Shown here: piece after piece, positions 47,821 through 57,585 of the stretch
Numbering within the stretch: position 1 is the stretch's first letter
Layout of the letters: the number at the start of each line of letters is the position of its first letter
Source: Streptomyces sp. NBC_00162
GTDB taxonomy: Bacteria; Actinomycetota; Actinomycetes; Streptomycetales; Streptomycetaceae
Length of the DNA stretch: 64,000 nucleotides
Assembly (NCBI RefSeq): GCF_024611995.1
Contig: NZ_CP102509.1
Coordinates: 1,674,001-1,738,000, forward strand
Direction: 5' to 3'
The notes under the pieces: model-generated
What the model saw: only the letters and a program-made list of their open reading frames with translations
What the model was told of the DNA's origin: nothing
The model's database searches: none
Translations under genes and position numbers: made by a program

Positions 47821-49773
47821 TCACGGCGCCATGTGGACCTCGAGGGCGGTCCGCACCGCCGATTCCAGGGCTCCCTCGATCCACGCGGGCTTGATGGAGG
47901 TGTGGCACCCGCCGAAGTGCAGGTTGCCTTCGGGCTTGCGGACGTGGGGGAACAGCTCGGTGTGCTGGCCGGGCAGCAGCACGGAGGCCTCGCCGTAGGC
48001 GTACGGATCGCGCATCCAGGACTGGGTGCGGCCGACTCCGGTGTAGAACACCTCGATCCGCTGCCCGAACACCTCCTGGACCCCGGCCAGGGCGCGCGGG
48101 TAGCGCTCCTCGTCGTCCAGGGAGTCCCACTTCAGGGCGTCGTCCGACCAGCTGTAGGAGGCGAGGACCACCCCGCCGGCGCTGCCGTCGACCGGGTAGG
48201 AGGGCTGGAACATGAAGCGGTTGGGATTGTCGGTGGCCGAGCCGCCGCCGATGACGCCGGCCGCCTCGGGCTGGTCGCGGGTGACGAGACGGCAGGCGGC
48301 GTAGTGGGCGCGCTGGGCGTCGGAGATGTGCCCCTTGGGTACGGATGGGTGGGCGCCCAGCAGGCCCCCGGCCTCCGGGGTCTGCGCGATCTGGTACTTG
48401 CGGTAGAGGCCGGGCTGTACGGCTTCCAGCTCGCGCTTCCAGTCGGCTTCGTCGAACTCCCACCAGCGGCGGCTGAATTCGAGCAGCACCTTGGTGGCGG
48501 CGTCGTAGTGCAGTTCGGTGACCGCGCGCCGCTTGCCGTACGAGAGCGCGGGGGCGACCGGGATGTGGCGCAGTCCGGAGAAGGGGACGGTGATGATCGC
48601 GGTGTCGGCGGTGAACGTCTCGCGCCGCACCGGGCTGCCGCCGCGACCCTCGGAGACGGTGTCGACGGTGACCTTGCCCTCGCCGTGCGTGATCCGGGTG
48701 GCACGGCGGTCGAGCCGTACCAGGTCCTTGACCCGGGCGTAGAGCGCGTCGGCCAGCGTGGCGGTGCCGCCGGGCAGTTCGAAGAAGGCCGTGTCGGGGC
48801 TGATCAGCGAGGCTCCGATGAAGCTGTGCACGAAGGCGAGGTGCAGACGGGAGGTGAGGTTCTCGACGGTTCCGATCAGGTCGATGGTCCGCTCGTCGAG
48901 TTCCGCCTCCTCGGTCAGGTAGCGATACATCGACATGTGGCCGTAGCGCTGGATGACGCGGGCCCAGCCCTCGACGAGTTCCTTGTCCTTCTTCCCCTCG
49001 ATCTCCTTGCGTACGGGAGCGAAGGCATTGCGCACGATCTGCGCGGCGGGCACGGACTCGTAGGCCGCCGGGACTCCGAAGGAACGATTGAGCGCCTGCG
49101 GGCTGCGGGCGTAGTCCGCCCGGCGTACCCGGATGCCGTTGACGAAGATCCACGTGCGGTAGGCGGGGCGGCCGGCCCCGTCGACGTCGACCAGGTGGAA
49201 GCGCCTGCGCTTGAGGCCGAGGCTGTCGATCAGTCCGGTGACCAGCGGGTGGCTGTCGGGGATGCGCATGGCACCGGCCTCGGCGTACTGCTTGGGGTCA
49301 GCGAAGGGTGCGGCGGCCTTCTCGTGGCCCCCGGTGCGGAAGGTCTTGATGCGGCCGCCGACCCGGTTGGCGTTGGCCTCGATGACCGTAACCTGGTGCC
49401 CGGCCTCGCGCAGGAGGTGGGCGGCGGTGAGCCCGGCGGGGCCGGCGCCGACGACCAGCACCTTCTTGCCGGGGCGGCGGGAGCGGGGCAGTCCGTTCTT
49501 CAGGAGGACGTCCGCGTAACGAGGCACCAGGGGCTGGTCGTCATCGTCCCGTACGAGGATGGCCCGGGCGATGGTCAGGCAGGTCTCCCAGTCGGGGCGT
49601 GCGGAACCGGACGGCGCCTGCGGGGTCCCGGCGGACGCGGCGGCCACCGACAGCGCACCGGCTCCCGCGACGGCGGCCGCGCCGGCGATGACGGTACGGC
49701 GGGAGGGCCGGCGAGCAGAGGACGGTGCGGGCTCGACCGTGGAGTCGGAGCTGGAAGGAGGCTCGATGATCAT
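47821..49773 (-). CDS. Tat-exported FAD amine oxidase, L-amino-acid/glutamate-oxidase-like
   Basis: A 650-residue protein. The N-terminal [18 protein letters not shown] is a Tat signal. The FAD loop is [15 protein letters not shown] near residue 105, with a GG doublet motif (RVGGRIKTF). The C-terminal [20 protein letters not shown] is the second FAD contact of amine oxidases. Size and layout match Streptomyces L-glutamate oxidases, which are secreted and release H2O2, ammonia and a keto acid. The exact amino acid cannot be told. Confidence 0.88.
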   Translation of the reverse strand: MIIEPPSSSDSTVEPAPSSARRPSRRTVIAGAAAVAGAGALSVAAASAGTPQAPSGSARPDWETCLTIARAILVRDDDDQPLVPRYADVLLKNGLPRSRRPGKKVLVVGAGPAGLTAAHLLREAGHQVTVIEANANRVGGRIKTFRTGGHEKAAAPFADPKQYAEAGAMRIPDSHPLVTGLIDSLGLKRRRFHLVDVDGAGRPAYRTWIFVNGIRVRRADYARSPQALNRSFGVPAAYESVPAAQIVRNAFAPVRKEIEGKKDKELVEGWARVIQRYGHMSMYRYLTEEAELDERTIDLIGTVENLTSRLHLAFVHSFIGASLISPDTAFFELPGGTATLADALYARVKDLVRLDRRATRITHGEGKVTVDTVSEGRGGSPVRRETFTADTAIITVPFSGLRHIPVAPALSYGKRRAVTELHYDAATKVLLEFSRRWWEFDEADWKRELEAVQPGLYRKYQIAQTPEAGGLLGAHPSVPKGHISDAQRAHYAACRLVTRDQPEAAGVIGGGSATDNPNRFMFQPSYPVDGSAGGVVLASYSWSDDALKWDSLDDEERYPRALAGVQEVFGQRIEVFYTGVGRTQSWMRDPYAYGEASVLLPGQHTELFPHVRKPEGNLHFGGCHTSIKPAWIEGALESAVRTALEVHMAP

Positions 49774-50149
49774 GCGTCAACTGTCACGGTCCGCAGGAGC
49801 CTTGAGCACCGAAAAGTGCCCGCGCGGGGAACAACCACCCGGACGTGGGGCCCGGTCCACCCGACGCTGACGAACTGGATTTCGTACGGCGGGAACGGAC
49901 GAACGCCGCCGGCCGTCCCGACCGGCCGCCGCCGGAGGACCGCAGGTTCGGCATCGGGCAGGCGCGGCAAGATATCAGCCCTTCGGGGGCTTGACCGGAT
50001 GTTTATCCAATGGTGATGGTCCGCCCGCGTGGGCACCACCCGTGGCACTAGCGTCCCGTGACACCCCGGGAATGCGGGTGTGCAACGCACGGCGCGTGCG
50101 GACCCTCCGGCCCCGCTGCCCCTCCCGGCCCACGGACCAAGGAGGCACT
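49774..50149. promoter_or_regulatory. Divergent gap between amine oxidase and DUF4142 gene
   Basis: A 376-base gap. I see no gene. A candidate TTGACC at 49991-49996 has no good -10 at normal spacing; AT-richer sequence at 50000-50016 (tgtttatccaatgg) may be part of a promoter. Confidence 0.35.
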
Positions 50150-50857
50150 GTGCTGTCATTCCGGCGGCGTTCCATCAGCAGGTTTTCGGTCGCCACGAGA
50201 TACACGATCGGAAGCGGCTTCGTCATCAGCGCGCTTGCCGTCACCCTGATCGCGCTGCTGATCCCCGTGGAGAAGTTCGGCGCCCGGGCCTCTGCCTCGA
50301 CCGGCCGGCCGGCCGCCGAGGACGACGGCGCCGGGATCATGAGTACGGCGTACGGGCCGTTGACCCCCGCGGACCGGGACTTCGTACGGAAGGTACGACT
50401 CGCGGGTCTGTGGGAGCTGCCCGCCGGGCGGCAGGCCCAGCAGCGGGGAACGCGCCCGGCGGTGCGCACGGCCGGGGAACACCTCGTGGAGGGCCACACC
50501 GAGCTGGACCGGCAGGTCATCCAGGTCGGTCAGGCCCTCGGCGTCGACCTGCCCAACCAGCCGTCCGAGCAGCAGCGGGGATGGCTGGGGCAGCTGACCC
50601 GCGCCCAAGGGGACGAGTACGAGCGGCTGTTCATCCAGCTGCTGCGCCGAGCGCACGGAAAGGTGTTCGCGCTGCTGGCCCAAGTGCGGGCGCAGACCAG
50701 GAACTCCATGGTCCGCGCCCTGGCCACATCCGCCAACACCACGGTCCTGGACCACATCACGGTCCTCGAGGACAGCGGGCTGGTCGACTTCGACGCGCTC
50801 AGCGTCCCCGACGGGACCCCGACCCCTGCTCCGTCCGATGTCCGATCGACGAAGTGA
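50150..50857 (+). CDS. DUF4142 membrane-anchored exported protein
   Basis: A 235-residue protein from GTG 50150, with AGGAGG five bases upstream. A membrane segment at about residues 20-42 is followed by an extracellular helical DUF4142 (ferritin-like) domain: PADRDFVRKVRLAGLWEL, then TAGEHLVEGHTELDRQV. The domain has no known activity. It is followed 14 bases later by the DUF1996 gene, so the two form an operon. Confidence 0.85.
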   Translation: MLSFRRRSISRFSVATRYTIGSGFVISALAVTLIALLIPVEKFGARASASTGRPAAEDDGAGIMSTAYGPLTPADRDFVRKVRLAGLWELPAGRQAQQRGTRPAVRTAGEHLVEGHTELDRQVIQVGQALGVDLPNQPSEQQRGWLGQLTRAQGDEYERLFIQLLRRAHGKVFALLAQVRAQTRNSMVRALATSANTTVLDHITVLEDSGLVDFDALSVPDGTPTPAPSDVRSTK

Positions 50858-50871
50858 AGTGAAGTGATCGC

Positions 50872-52266
50872 ATGAGTGAAAAGGGCCATAAACGCCCCCG
50901 GTTGTCGAACAAGCTGCTGGCCTTGGTCTCCGCACTGGTCCTGGGCGGCGGCGGGGTCGCCGTCGTCGCGGGCAACGCGAACGCGGGCCAGGACGGCCGC
51001 CGGGACTCGGGCGGCGCGGAGCAGGTGAGCGCCACCATCGACTGCCCCGACGTCGGTGACCGGCTCACCGCCGTACCCGAACAGGCCAAGACCGAGGTCG
51101 ACGAGGGTCTCGCCCAGCTGGACTCACAGGTGGCCGACGCCTACCGGAAGCTCGCCGCGGGCGAGGCACGGGGAGAGGATCTCGTCGGCGGGCTCAAGCA
51201 GCAGCGCGACGAGACCATCGGCCGCATGTCCGACGCGATAGCCCGCTCCGCGGCCCGTCCGGAGGAGCTCAAGTCCATGAGCGCGTGCCAGGTGAAGCAG
51301 GCTTCCGCGCAGGACGACGCGTCGGCCGCTGCGGCGGGCGACCCGGCGGCCGATCCGGGCGCCGCCCGGAGCATCGGCGGGAAGGGCGGACCGGCACGGA
51401 GCGACTTCGTCGACATCGGCAAGGTACGGCCGAACGTACGCACTCCCGGGGCAGCGGCCGGGGCCTCGACGGGGTCCTTCAGCTCCCAGTGCGGACGCAA
51501 CGAGAACGGCCACTTCAACCCCGACAACGTGATCGTCGCCCCCGGGGTGTCCAACGGCGCCCACCACATGCACGACTACGTGGGCAACAAGACCACCGAC
51601 GCCTTCTCCACCAACGACAGCCTCGCCGCCTCCGGCACCACCTGTGGCAACGGCGACCTGTCCACCTACTACTGGCCGGTGCTGCGGCTGCGCGACGGCA
51701 AGGCGGAGAAGGACGCGAAGGCGCCCGGCGGCGGTCAGGACGCGAACGTGGGCACGATCCTGCGGCCCAAACAGGTGACGATCAGCTTCAAGGGCAGTCC
51801 CGTCGGCAAGGTCAAGGCCATGCCCCGTTTCCTGCGGATCATCACCGGCGACGCCAAGGCCTTCGCCAACGGAACGGCCAATGCCAATGCCTCGTGGAGC
51901 TGTACCGGGTTCGAGAACCGCCAGCTGAAGGACAAGTACCCGATCTGCCCCAAGGGCAGCGACGTGGTGCGCACCTTCAACTTCCAGAACTGCTGGGACG
52001 GCCGCAACACCGACAGCGCCAACCACCGGACCCATGTGGCCTTCGCGGACCGCAACGGCCGCTGCCCGAAGGGCTTCAGCGCCATTCCGCAGCTGGTGCA
52101 GCGGATCACGTACGGGGTCGCGCCGGGTGCACGGTTCGCCGTGGACAGCTTCCCCGAGCAGCTCCACAAACCGGTGACCGACCACGGTGACTTCATCAAC
52201 GTGATGCCGAACGGCCTGATGGCCAACGCCGTGGACTGCATCAACAGGGGGCGCACCTGCCGCTGA
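50872..52266 (+). CDS. Exported DUF1996 protein
   Basis: A 464-residue protein with a signal or anchor segment at about 14-38. The C-terminal 270 residues form the DUF1996 domain: FSSQCGRNENGHFNPDN, NGAHHMHDYVGN, TTCGNGDLSTYYWPVL, FNFQNCWDGRNTDSANHRTH. Conserved His and Cys residues suggest a metal site or disulfides. The domain is common in exported fungal and actinomycete proteins, with no settled function. The N-terminal part is helical and low in complexity, perhaps a stalk. Confidence 0.87.
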   Translation: MSEKGHKRPRLSNKLLALVSALVLGGGGVAVVAGNANAGQDGRRDSGGAEQVSATIDCPDVGDRLTAVPEQAKTEVDEGLAQLDSQVADAYRKLAAGEARGEDLVGGLKQQRDETIGRMSDAIARSAARPEELKSMSACQVKQASAQDDASAAAAGDPAADPGAARSIGGKGGPARSDFVDIGKVRPNVRTPGAAAGASTGSFSSQCGRNENGHFNPDNVIVAPGVSNGAHHMHDYVGNKTTDAFSTNDSLAASGTTCGNGDLSTYYWPVLRLRDGKAEKDAKAPGGGQDANVGTILRPKQVTISFKGSPVGKVKAMPRFLRIITGDAKAFANGTANANASWSCTGFENRQLKDKYPICPKGSDVVRTFNFQNCWDGRNTDSANHRTHVAFADRNGRCPKGFSAIPQLVQRITYGVAPGARFAVDSFPEQLHKPVTDHGDFINVMPNGLMANAVDCINRGRTCR

Positions 52267-52337
52267 CGCGGCGGCTCCACGAACTCCCGGACGGGGTGCG
52301 GCTCCTCCCCTCGCACCGCGCCCCGCCCGGGACAGGT

Positions 52338-52365
52338 GTTGGCCCGAAGCCGACTTCGGGCCAAC
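52338..52365. terminator. Terminator after DUF1996 gene
   Basis: GTTGGCCCGAAG (52338-52349) pairs perfectly with CTTCGGGCCAAC (52354-52365) around a CCGA tetraloop. Confidence 0.8.
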
Positions 52366-52411
52366 GCCGCACACCTGCGCCCAGCCTGGTCCTGAACCGA
52401 CGAGGAGTGCC

Positions 52412-53287
52412 ATGTCCGGCTCTCGTGAATCCGCAGACGGTCCGCAGCATCCGGGCGACGGCGGCAAGGCACCGCCCGCCGAGCCCTCCCCGCCCGCCGC
52501 GCCCGCCGCGTCCGCCGCGCCCTACCGGCCCTCCGCGCCGTCCGACGGGGAACTCACCCGGCGGCTCAGGAGGGAGTACCGGTCGGGCACCGCGGACGCG
52601 GCCTTGTGCGATCTCCTCTACCGGCGGCACCGGCGGGCCGCCCTCGCGTACGCGCGCACCTGCTGCCGTACCCCGCAGGACGCCGAGGACCTCGTCTCCG
52701 AGGCCTTCGCCCGGACCTTGCAGGCCGTCCGCTCCGGCGCGGGGCCCCGGGGCCCGTGGCGCGCGTACCTGCTGGCCGTGGTCCGTCACACGGCCATGCA
52801 GTGGAGTGACGGCGACGGAAGGACGCTCCTGACGGCGGACTTCGACACCTGGTGTCAGCAGGCGGCCGCCGGCGGTGATCCGCAGCGCCGGCTGCTGGCG
52901 GGCGAGGACCGCAGGCTCCTCGCCCGCTCCTTCCGGGCGCTGCCCGCGCGCTGGCGGGCCGTCCTGTGGCACACCCTGGTCGAGGAGGACTCGCCGCACG
53001 AGATCGCCGCGCTGCTGGGCATCACCCCCAGCGCAGTGGCCTCGCTGGCCTTCCGGGCCCGCGAGGGGCTGCGCGAGGCGTACCTCCTGGCCCATCTGGA
53101 CACCGTGGCCGACGGCCGGTGCGGCCACTACAGCCACATGCTCGGTTCGGCGGTCCGGCGCAGCCGTACGCAGCAACCCCGCGGCCTCGCACGCCATCTG
53201 GCGGGGTGCGAGGACTGCGCACGGGCGTACGAGGAGCTGCTGGACCTCAACTCCACGATGCGCGGGGCGGTACCCGCCGCCCTGTGA
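52412..53287 (+). CDS. ECF-type RNA polymerase sigma factor with C-terminal zinc-finger-like tail
   Basis: A 291-residue protein. A 45-residue Pro/Ala-rich leader precedes sigma region 2 (DLLYRRHRRAALAYARTCCR, then AEDLVSEAFARTL) and region 4 (FRALPARWRAVLWHTLVEED, then IAALLGITPSAVASLAFRAR). The last 60 residues carry CGHYSHML and HLAGCEDCARAYEELL, resembling the anti-sigma HC2 zinc finger, so control may be built in. Its gene lies between the DUF1996 and PucR-type genes, and its targets are unknown. Confidence 0.87.
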   Translation: MSGSRESADGPQHPGDGGKAPPAEPSPPAAPAASAAPYRPSAPSDGELTRRLRREYRSGTADAALCDLLYRRHRRAALAYARTCCRTPQDAEDLVSEAFARTLQAVRSGAGPRGPWRAYLLAVVRHTAMQWSDGDGRTLLTADFDTWCQQAAAGGDPQRRLLAGEDRRLLARSFRALPARWRAVLWHTLVEEDSPHEIAALLGITPSAVASLAFRAREGLREAYLLAHLDTVADGRCGHYSHMLGSAVRRSRTQQPRGLARHLAGCEDCARAYEELLDLNSTMRGAVPAAL

Positions 53288-53336
53288 ACAGCAGCCGGCC
53301 CGGCCCCGTTCGTACGGGGCCGGGCCGGTTGCTGTT
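53287..53336. terminator. Very long hairpin after the sigma-factor gene
   Basis: Core arms CCGGCCCGGCCCCGT (53295-53309) and its exact complement (53314-53328) around TCGT. The stem extends through AACAGCAG/TTGCTGTT with one G-U pair to 23 base pairs, ending in a U-rich tail. Confidence 0.85.
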
Positions 53337-53363
53337 TCTCCTCCTGTCACTCCTCCCCTGTGG

Positions 53364-54659
53364 TCACAGGCCGTTGACGCGGGCCATCCGTCCGACGACC
53401 AGCGGGGTGAAGTCCGCCGTGACCACGCGCGCCGTCCGGCGCCCCACCCGCGAGTGCTGACGCCGCACCTGGGCCATCAGCCGGCGGCTGCGCAGGGCCA
53501 TCTCCAGTTCGAACCGGGTGCGGGGGTCCCGCAGACCGGGCCCGAACAGCTTCTCCAGCTGACGCATGCGGTACCGCACGGTCTGCGGGTGCACGCTCAG
53601 GGCCTTGGCGGCCTCGGGTGCGCCGCCGCCCTCCAGCCAGGCGAGGAGGGTCACCTCCAGCCGTTCGCTCTGGCGCGGGGTCAGATCCGCCAGTGGCCGG
53701 AGCCAGCGGGCAGCCAGCGCGTGGGCCAGGGGCTCGTCCTGGAGCAGCAGCAGCGTCGAGAGGTGGTCGTCCACGAAGACGGGGCGGGCGTCCAGACCCG
53801 CCCGGGCCGGTGTCAGCGCGAGCAGGCGCAGCGCCCAGCGCAGGGAGGACGCGGTGTCCCGGAGCGGTACGGCGTGGCCGACGGCCGAGAACCTGCCGCG
53901 CAGGGCGAGTTCGAACGGGGCCCGGGTGTCGGGATCGGGGCTCGGGACCAGCAGGCAGGGGCGGCCCGCGAACATCCCGGCGAGGGCGTCGTCCAGTACG
54001 GTCGCCAGCTGCTGTGCCTCCCCGGGCGCGGCCGGCGCGATGGCCCGCACGGCCACCGGGAGGGGCCAGCCGGCCGCCTCGGCGAGTTCGGCGAGGGAGG
54101 TCCCGGAGGCGGCCCGGTCATCAGTGAGGGCTTTGAAGAGGTCCTGACGCGCCCGGTCGACGGCCGGCCCCAGGTGCTGCCTGCCGTGCCGCCTGTCGTC
54201 CTGCCTGTCGTGCTGCCTTCCCTCCACGACCTCCAGGCTCGCGTGCCGGTGCCCCATGTCGAGGTCCGCGGGCATGTCCACCGTCTGTCGCGGGTGTTGC
54301 CGCTGCTCTTGCTCGCGCTGGTGTTCCCGCTGGTGTTCCTGCTGCTGTTCCTGCTGCCGTTCTTGCCGTCGTTCCTGTTCGTGCGCCTGCTCTTGTTCTT
54401 GCGTTTGCTCCTGCTCCTTGCCCGACGGGCCGCCGCGGGCATCGCGGTAGCCGAGAAAGGTGAGAAGGGCTTCCTCCACACGCTGTCTGAGCAATTCATC
54501 GCCGATGGCATCGTTGTCATCGATAAGGGCGGAAAATTCCGGAATTCCATGCAGAAGCTCCTCCACTATCTCGGCGGCCAGTGCGGGGAGTTCCCGTCGC
54601 AGGACGCGGGTCCACTCGCCGCGAGGGCGGGACCAGATGCGGTTCAGAAGTTCGCACAT
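53364..54659 (-). CDS. PucR-type transcriptional regulator with Gln/Glu-rich insert
   Basis: A 431-residue protein. The C-terminal HTH (LSVHPQTVRYRMRQLEKLFG) is that of PucR/CdaR regulators, preceded by a GGDEF-like central fold. The N-terminus is helical (RsbRD-like). Between about residues 80 and 123 lies a stretch almost wholly of Gln, Glu, Arg and His, encoded near 54290-54420, probably an extended charged coil. It is divergent from the cytochrome b-like operon, which it may control. Confidence 0.85.
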   Translation of the reverse strand: MCELLNRIWSRPRGEWTRVLRRELPALAAEIVEELLHGIPEFSALIDDNDAIGDELLRQRVEEALLTFLGYRDARGGPSGKEQEQTQEQEQAHEQERRQERQQEQQQEHQREHQREQEQRQHPRQTVDMPADLDMGHRHASLEVVEGRQHDRQDDRRHGRQHLGPAVDRARQDLFKALTDDRAASGTSLAELAEAAGWPLPVAVRAIAPAAPGEAQQLATVLDDALAGMFAGRPCLLVPSPDPDTRAPFELALRGRFSAVGHAVPLRDTASSLRWALRLLALTPARAGLDARPVFVDDHLSTLLLLQDEPLAHALAARWLRPLADLTPRQSERLEVTLLAWLEGGGAPEAAKALSVHPQTVRYRMRQLEKLFGPGLRDPRTRFELEMALRSRRLMAQVRRQHSRVGRRTARVVTADFTPLVVGRMARVNGL

Positions 54660-55112
54660 CGTTTCCTCGTTCGTGCCGGGGTGAGGCCTGTCTGGTACGG
54701 AGGACAGGCCCGCCGAGGTTGCCTCTCACGCCAACAGTCCTGTCTGACAAGAGAGTTGCGACCCCTCGTACTCCCTCCTGGAGGGGTCCGGCCACATTCC
54801 GTCCCGCGGTTTTGCCGTGATTTTGCCGTCGGGGACGCGTAGACGGCGGGCGGCGCGGTGGCCTGTCGCAACCTCCGCTGGAGGGGAATCTTCCGGGGTT
54901 GTTCGATGCGCCGGAGACGCGCTGCGAGAAATTATCACGTTTCGATAAATCCTGTGGAGGCGCCGTGCAGCTCCACGATGCTTCTGCACTCCGGCCCCAA
55001 GCTCCTCGGCCGGCGCGGGAGTTTCACAGCGCTGCCGGGCACGAGCGACAACGAACCCCGGGTGCCGAGCGCCAGGTGGAGTGCTCGGGGCCCAGGCGCA
55101 CAGGAGATCTGG
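54660..55112. promoter_or_regulatory. Divergent region between PucR-type gene and cytochrome b-like operon
   Basis: A 453-base gap. It holds an AT-rich patch with inverted repeat TTATC/GATAA (54932-54948) and several short repeats such as CCTCCaGGAGG near 54775. I support no gene here; two start codons in the plus frame upstream of 55113 would give unusual N-termini. Confidence 0.4.
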
Positions 55113-55994
55113 ATGCCCCTGTCTCAGCCGTACCTACGCCGCTCGCACCGGGCCCGCCGCAGGAGTCGTCACCCGGCGACGGCCCCGGTCGTCCTCGCGG
55201 CCCTCGCCTCCTTCATCGTGGTGGTCCGCGCGGGCGCCCTGACCCATCTGTGGGACTTCCTCGACTTCGGGGCGGGCGTGCTCTCGCTCGTCTCGCTCAC
55301 CGCCACCGTCCTGTGGGGGCTGGTGGCCACCGACCGGGTGCTGCTCGGGTCGGGCCACCGGCTCCTCGCCCAGGGCGCCCACCGCGGACTGGCCGTGGCG
55401 GGCCTGAGCTTCCTGGCCCTGCACATCTGGGTCAAGGTCGCGGAGGCGCAGACGAGCGCGGCCGCCGCGGTCCTGCCGTTCGCGGACGGCGACCGGCCCG
55501 TCCTCATCGGACTGGGCACGCTGGCCGGTTACCTCTTCGTGGCCGTCGCGGTCTCCGGCGCAATGCGCAGCGTGTTCGCCACCAAGAGCCGCTCCCTGTG
55601 GTGGCGGGCCCTGCACTTCGGCGCCTATCCGGCCTGGGGCGCGTCCCTGGTGCACGGGCTCAAGGCGGGCCGCCCGGGCGGCGCCTGGGTGACGATGGCG
55701 TACGCACTGTGCCTGATCGGTGTCGCCGGGGTGATCGCGTTCCGCGTGAAGTCCCGGGCGCGCGGGGCGCGTTCCCGCCCGGCTCCCGTCCCCGGGCCGC
55801 GTCCGGGCACGGACCGGGACACCGGTACGCGCACCGTCGACGGCCTCGGCACGGGCACCGGCCGCGGCACGCGTCGGCTCGTGTCCAGCGGGCGGCCGCC
55901 GCTGCCGCGGACCGGCCCCCGGTCCTACGCCACGGCCGGCCGCAGAACCCGGCTGTACGGCGAGCAGCCGGCCGCCGCGGAGCAGTGGCTGTGA
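55113..55994 (+). CDS. Cytochrome b561/ferric-reductase-like membrane protein
   Basis: A 293-residue protein from ATG 55113 with AGGAG seven bases upstream. Five or six membrane helices lie between about residues 18 and 220. His residues that could bind heme occur at helix ends (HRGLAVAGLSFLALHIWV; ALHFGAYPAW; LVHGLKAG). The C-terminal 75 residues are Pro/Arg/Gly-rich and cytoplasmic. The stop overlaps the NuoF-like start (GTGA), so it probably accepts electrons from that protein and moves them across the membrane. Confidence 0.8.
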   Translation: MPLSQPYLRRSHRARRRSRHPATAPVVLAALASFIVVVRAGALTHLWDFLDFGAGVLSLVSLTATVLWGLVATDRVLLGSGHRLLAQGAHRGLAVAGLSFLALHIWVKVAEAQTSAAAAVLPFADGDRPVLIGLGTLAGYLFVAVAVSGAMRSVFATKSRSLWWRALHFGAYPAWGASLVHGLKAGRPGGAWVTMAYALCLIGVAGVIAFRVKSRARGARSRPAPVPGPRPGTDRDTGTRTVDGLGTGTGRGTRRLVSSGRPPLPRTGPRSYATAGRRTRLYGEQPAAAEQWL

Positions 55995-57438
55995 CCGGCG
56001 AGCCGCGCCCCGGCCTCGGCTGTGTGGGCGCCCCCAGGCTGCTGGCCGGACTCGACCGGACCCCCCGGCTCGACCGCGCCGCCCATCTCGACACCCACGG
56101 CACGCTGCCCCGGTTGCGACCGGACGAACTCGTCGGCCTCGCCAACGACATCGACCTGCGGGGCCGCGGCGGAGCGGGCTTCCCGTTCGCGCGGAAACTG
56201 CGGGCCGTCACCCGCTCGGCCGGGGGGCGGGACGCTCCCACGGCCGTCGTCGTCAACGGCAGTGAGGGCGAGCCGAGTTGCCTCAAGGACACCGCGCTGC
56301 TGCTGCACGCCCCGCATCTGGTGCTCGACGGAGCCCTGCTGGCCGCCGCGGCGCTCGGCGCCGACGACGTCGTGGTGGCCGTCACCCGGGAGGACGTGGA
56401 GCAGTCGGTACGGGACGCCGTCGCGGAACGCGGCCCGGCCGGACGCCGGGTGCGCGTGACGCGGCTTCCCGAACGCTTCGTCACCGGGGAGGGAACGGCC
56501 CTCATCAGCGGCCTGAACGGCGGAGCGGTACTGCCGTCCGGGCGGAAGGTGCGGACCAGCGAGCGGGGTCTGGGGGCGTGCCCACCCTGCTGTCGAACAC
56601 CGAGACCTTCGCCCAACTCGGCATCGCCGCACGGCTGGGTGCGCCCGAGTACCGCTCCACCGGGCTGCCGGCCGAACCGGGCACCGTCCTGCTGACCGTG
56701 GCCGGTTCCACGGTCGTCGAGACCCCGACCGGGGCTTCGCTGGCCTACGTCCTGGAGCTGTGCGGCACCGATCCCGGCCAGGGCGTCCTGGTCGGCGGCT
56801 ATCACGGCAGATGGCTGGACCCGATGTCCGCACGTTCCGCGCTGGTGTCCCGGCAGTCCCTGGCGGCCTTCGGCGCGGTGCTGGGGGCGGGGGCGGTGCT
56901 GCCGCTGCCCGAGGACACCTGCCCGGCCGGCGAGGTCGCGCGGGTGACCCGGTGGATGGCGAAGGAGTCGGCGGGCCAGTGCGGGCCCTGCGTACGGGGG
57001 TTGCCCGCGCTGGCCGACGTACTGGACGACGTCGTCCGCGGCGGGGGCGGCGCGGCCCTCGAGACGGTCGAGGCACGCCTGACGGCGGTCCGGGGCCGCG
57101 GTGCGTGCAGCCACCCCGACGGCACCTCGCACTTCGTCGCCTCGGCCCTCGCCGCCTTCCCCGACGAGTTCCACGACCATGCCCTCGGCGGCGGGTGCGG
57201 CCGGCGGGTGCTGGGAGCGCTGCCGCTGCCGCGCGACGAGAGTCCGGAACGGCTCGTCGTGGACTGGACCCTGTGCAAGGGGCACGGGCTGTGCGTGGAC
57301 ATCCTCCCCGACGTCGTACGGCTCGACGCGGACGGCTACCCGGCCAAGGCGTCCATGCCGGTGCCCGCACGGCTGCGGCCGAAGGCGCTGCGCGCGATCC
57401 GGCGCTGCCCGGCGCTCGCGCTGCGCATCCAGGACTGA
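55991..57438 (+). CDS. NuoF-like NADH oxidoreductase subunit fused to a ferredoxin, frame break at 56572-56576
   Basis: From GTG 55991. The FMN-site loop is LRGRGGAGFPFARKL and the NADH-site region is NGSEGEPSCLKD. After the break, NTETFAQLG, an SLBB-like part, and the iron-sulfur motif SAGQCGPCVRG with a later Cys (RGACSHPDG) follow NuoF. The last 65 residues are a small ferredoxin (CKGHGLCVD, RRCPALAL). The frame shifts at a run of five G; one restored base gives 482 residues. No other Nuo subunit is nearby, so it should be an independent NAD(P)H-to-ferredoxin-to-cytochrome module. Confidence 0.85.
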
Positions 57439-57585
57439 GCCGGTGCACGTCTCCGGACCCTCCCCCGGTTCAATTCTTGGCGCGATCCGACAAATTCGCA
57501 GGGAATTGGACCTCCCCGCTCCCGGCCCCGTATCAATTACGGAAGGGACGAACGGAAAAGCTGGACCGGACCTGAAGGAGAGATC

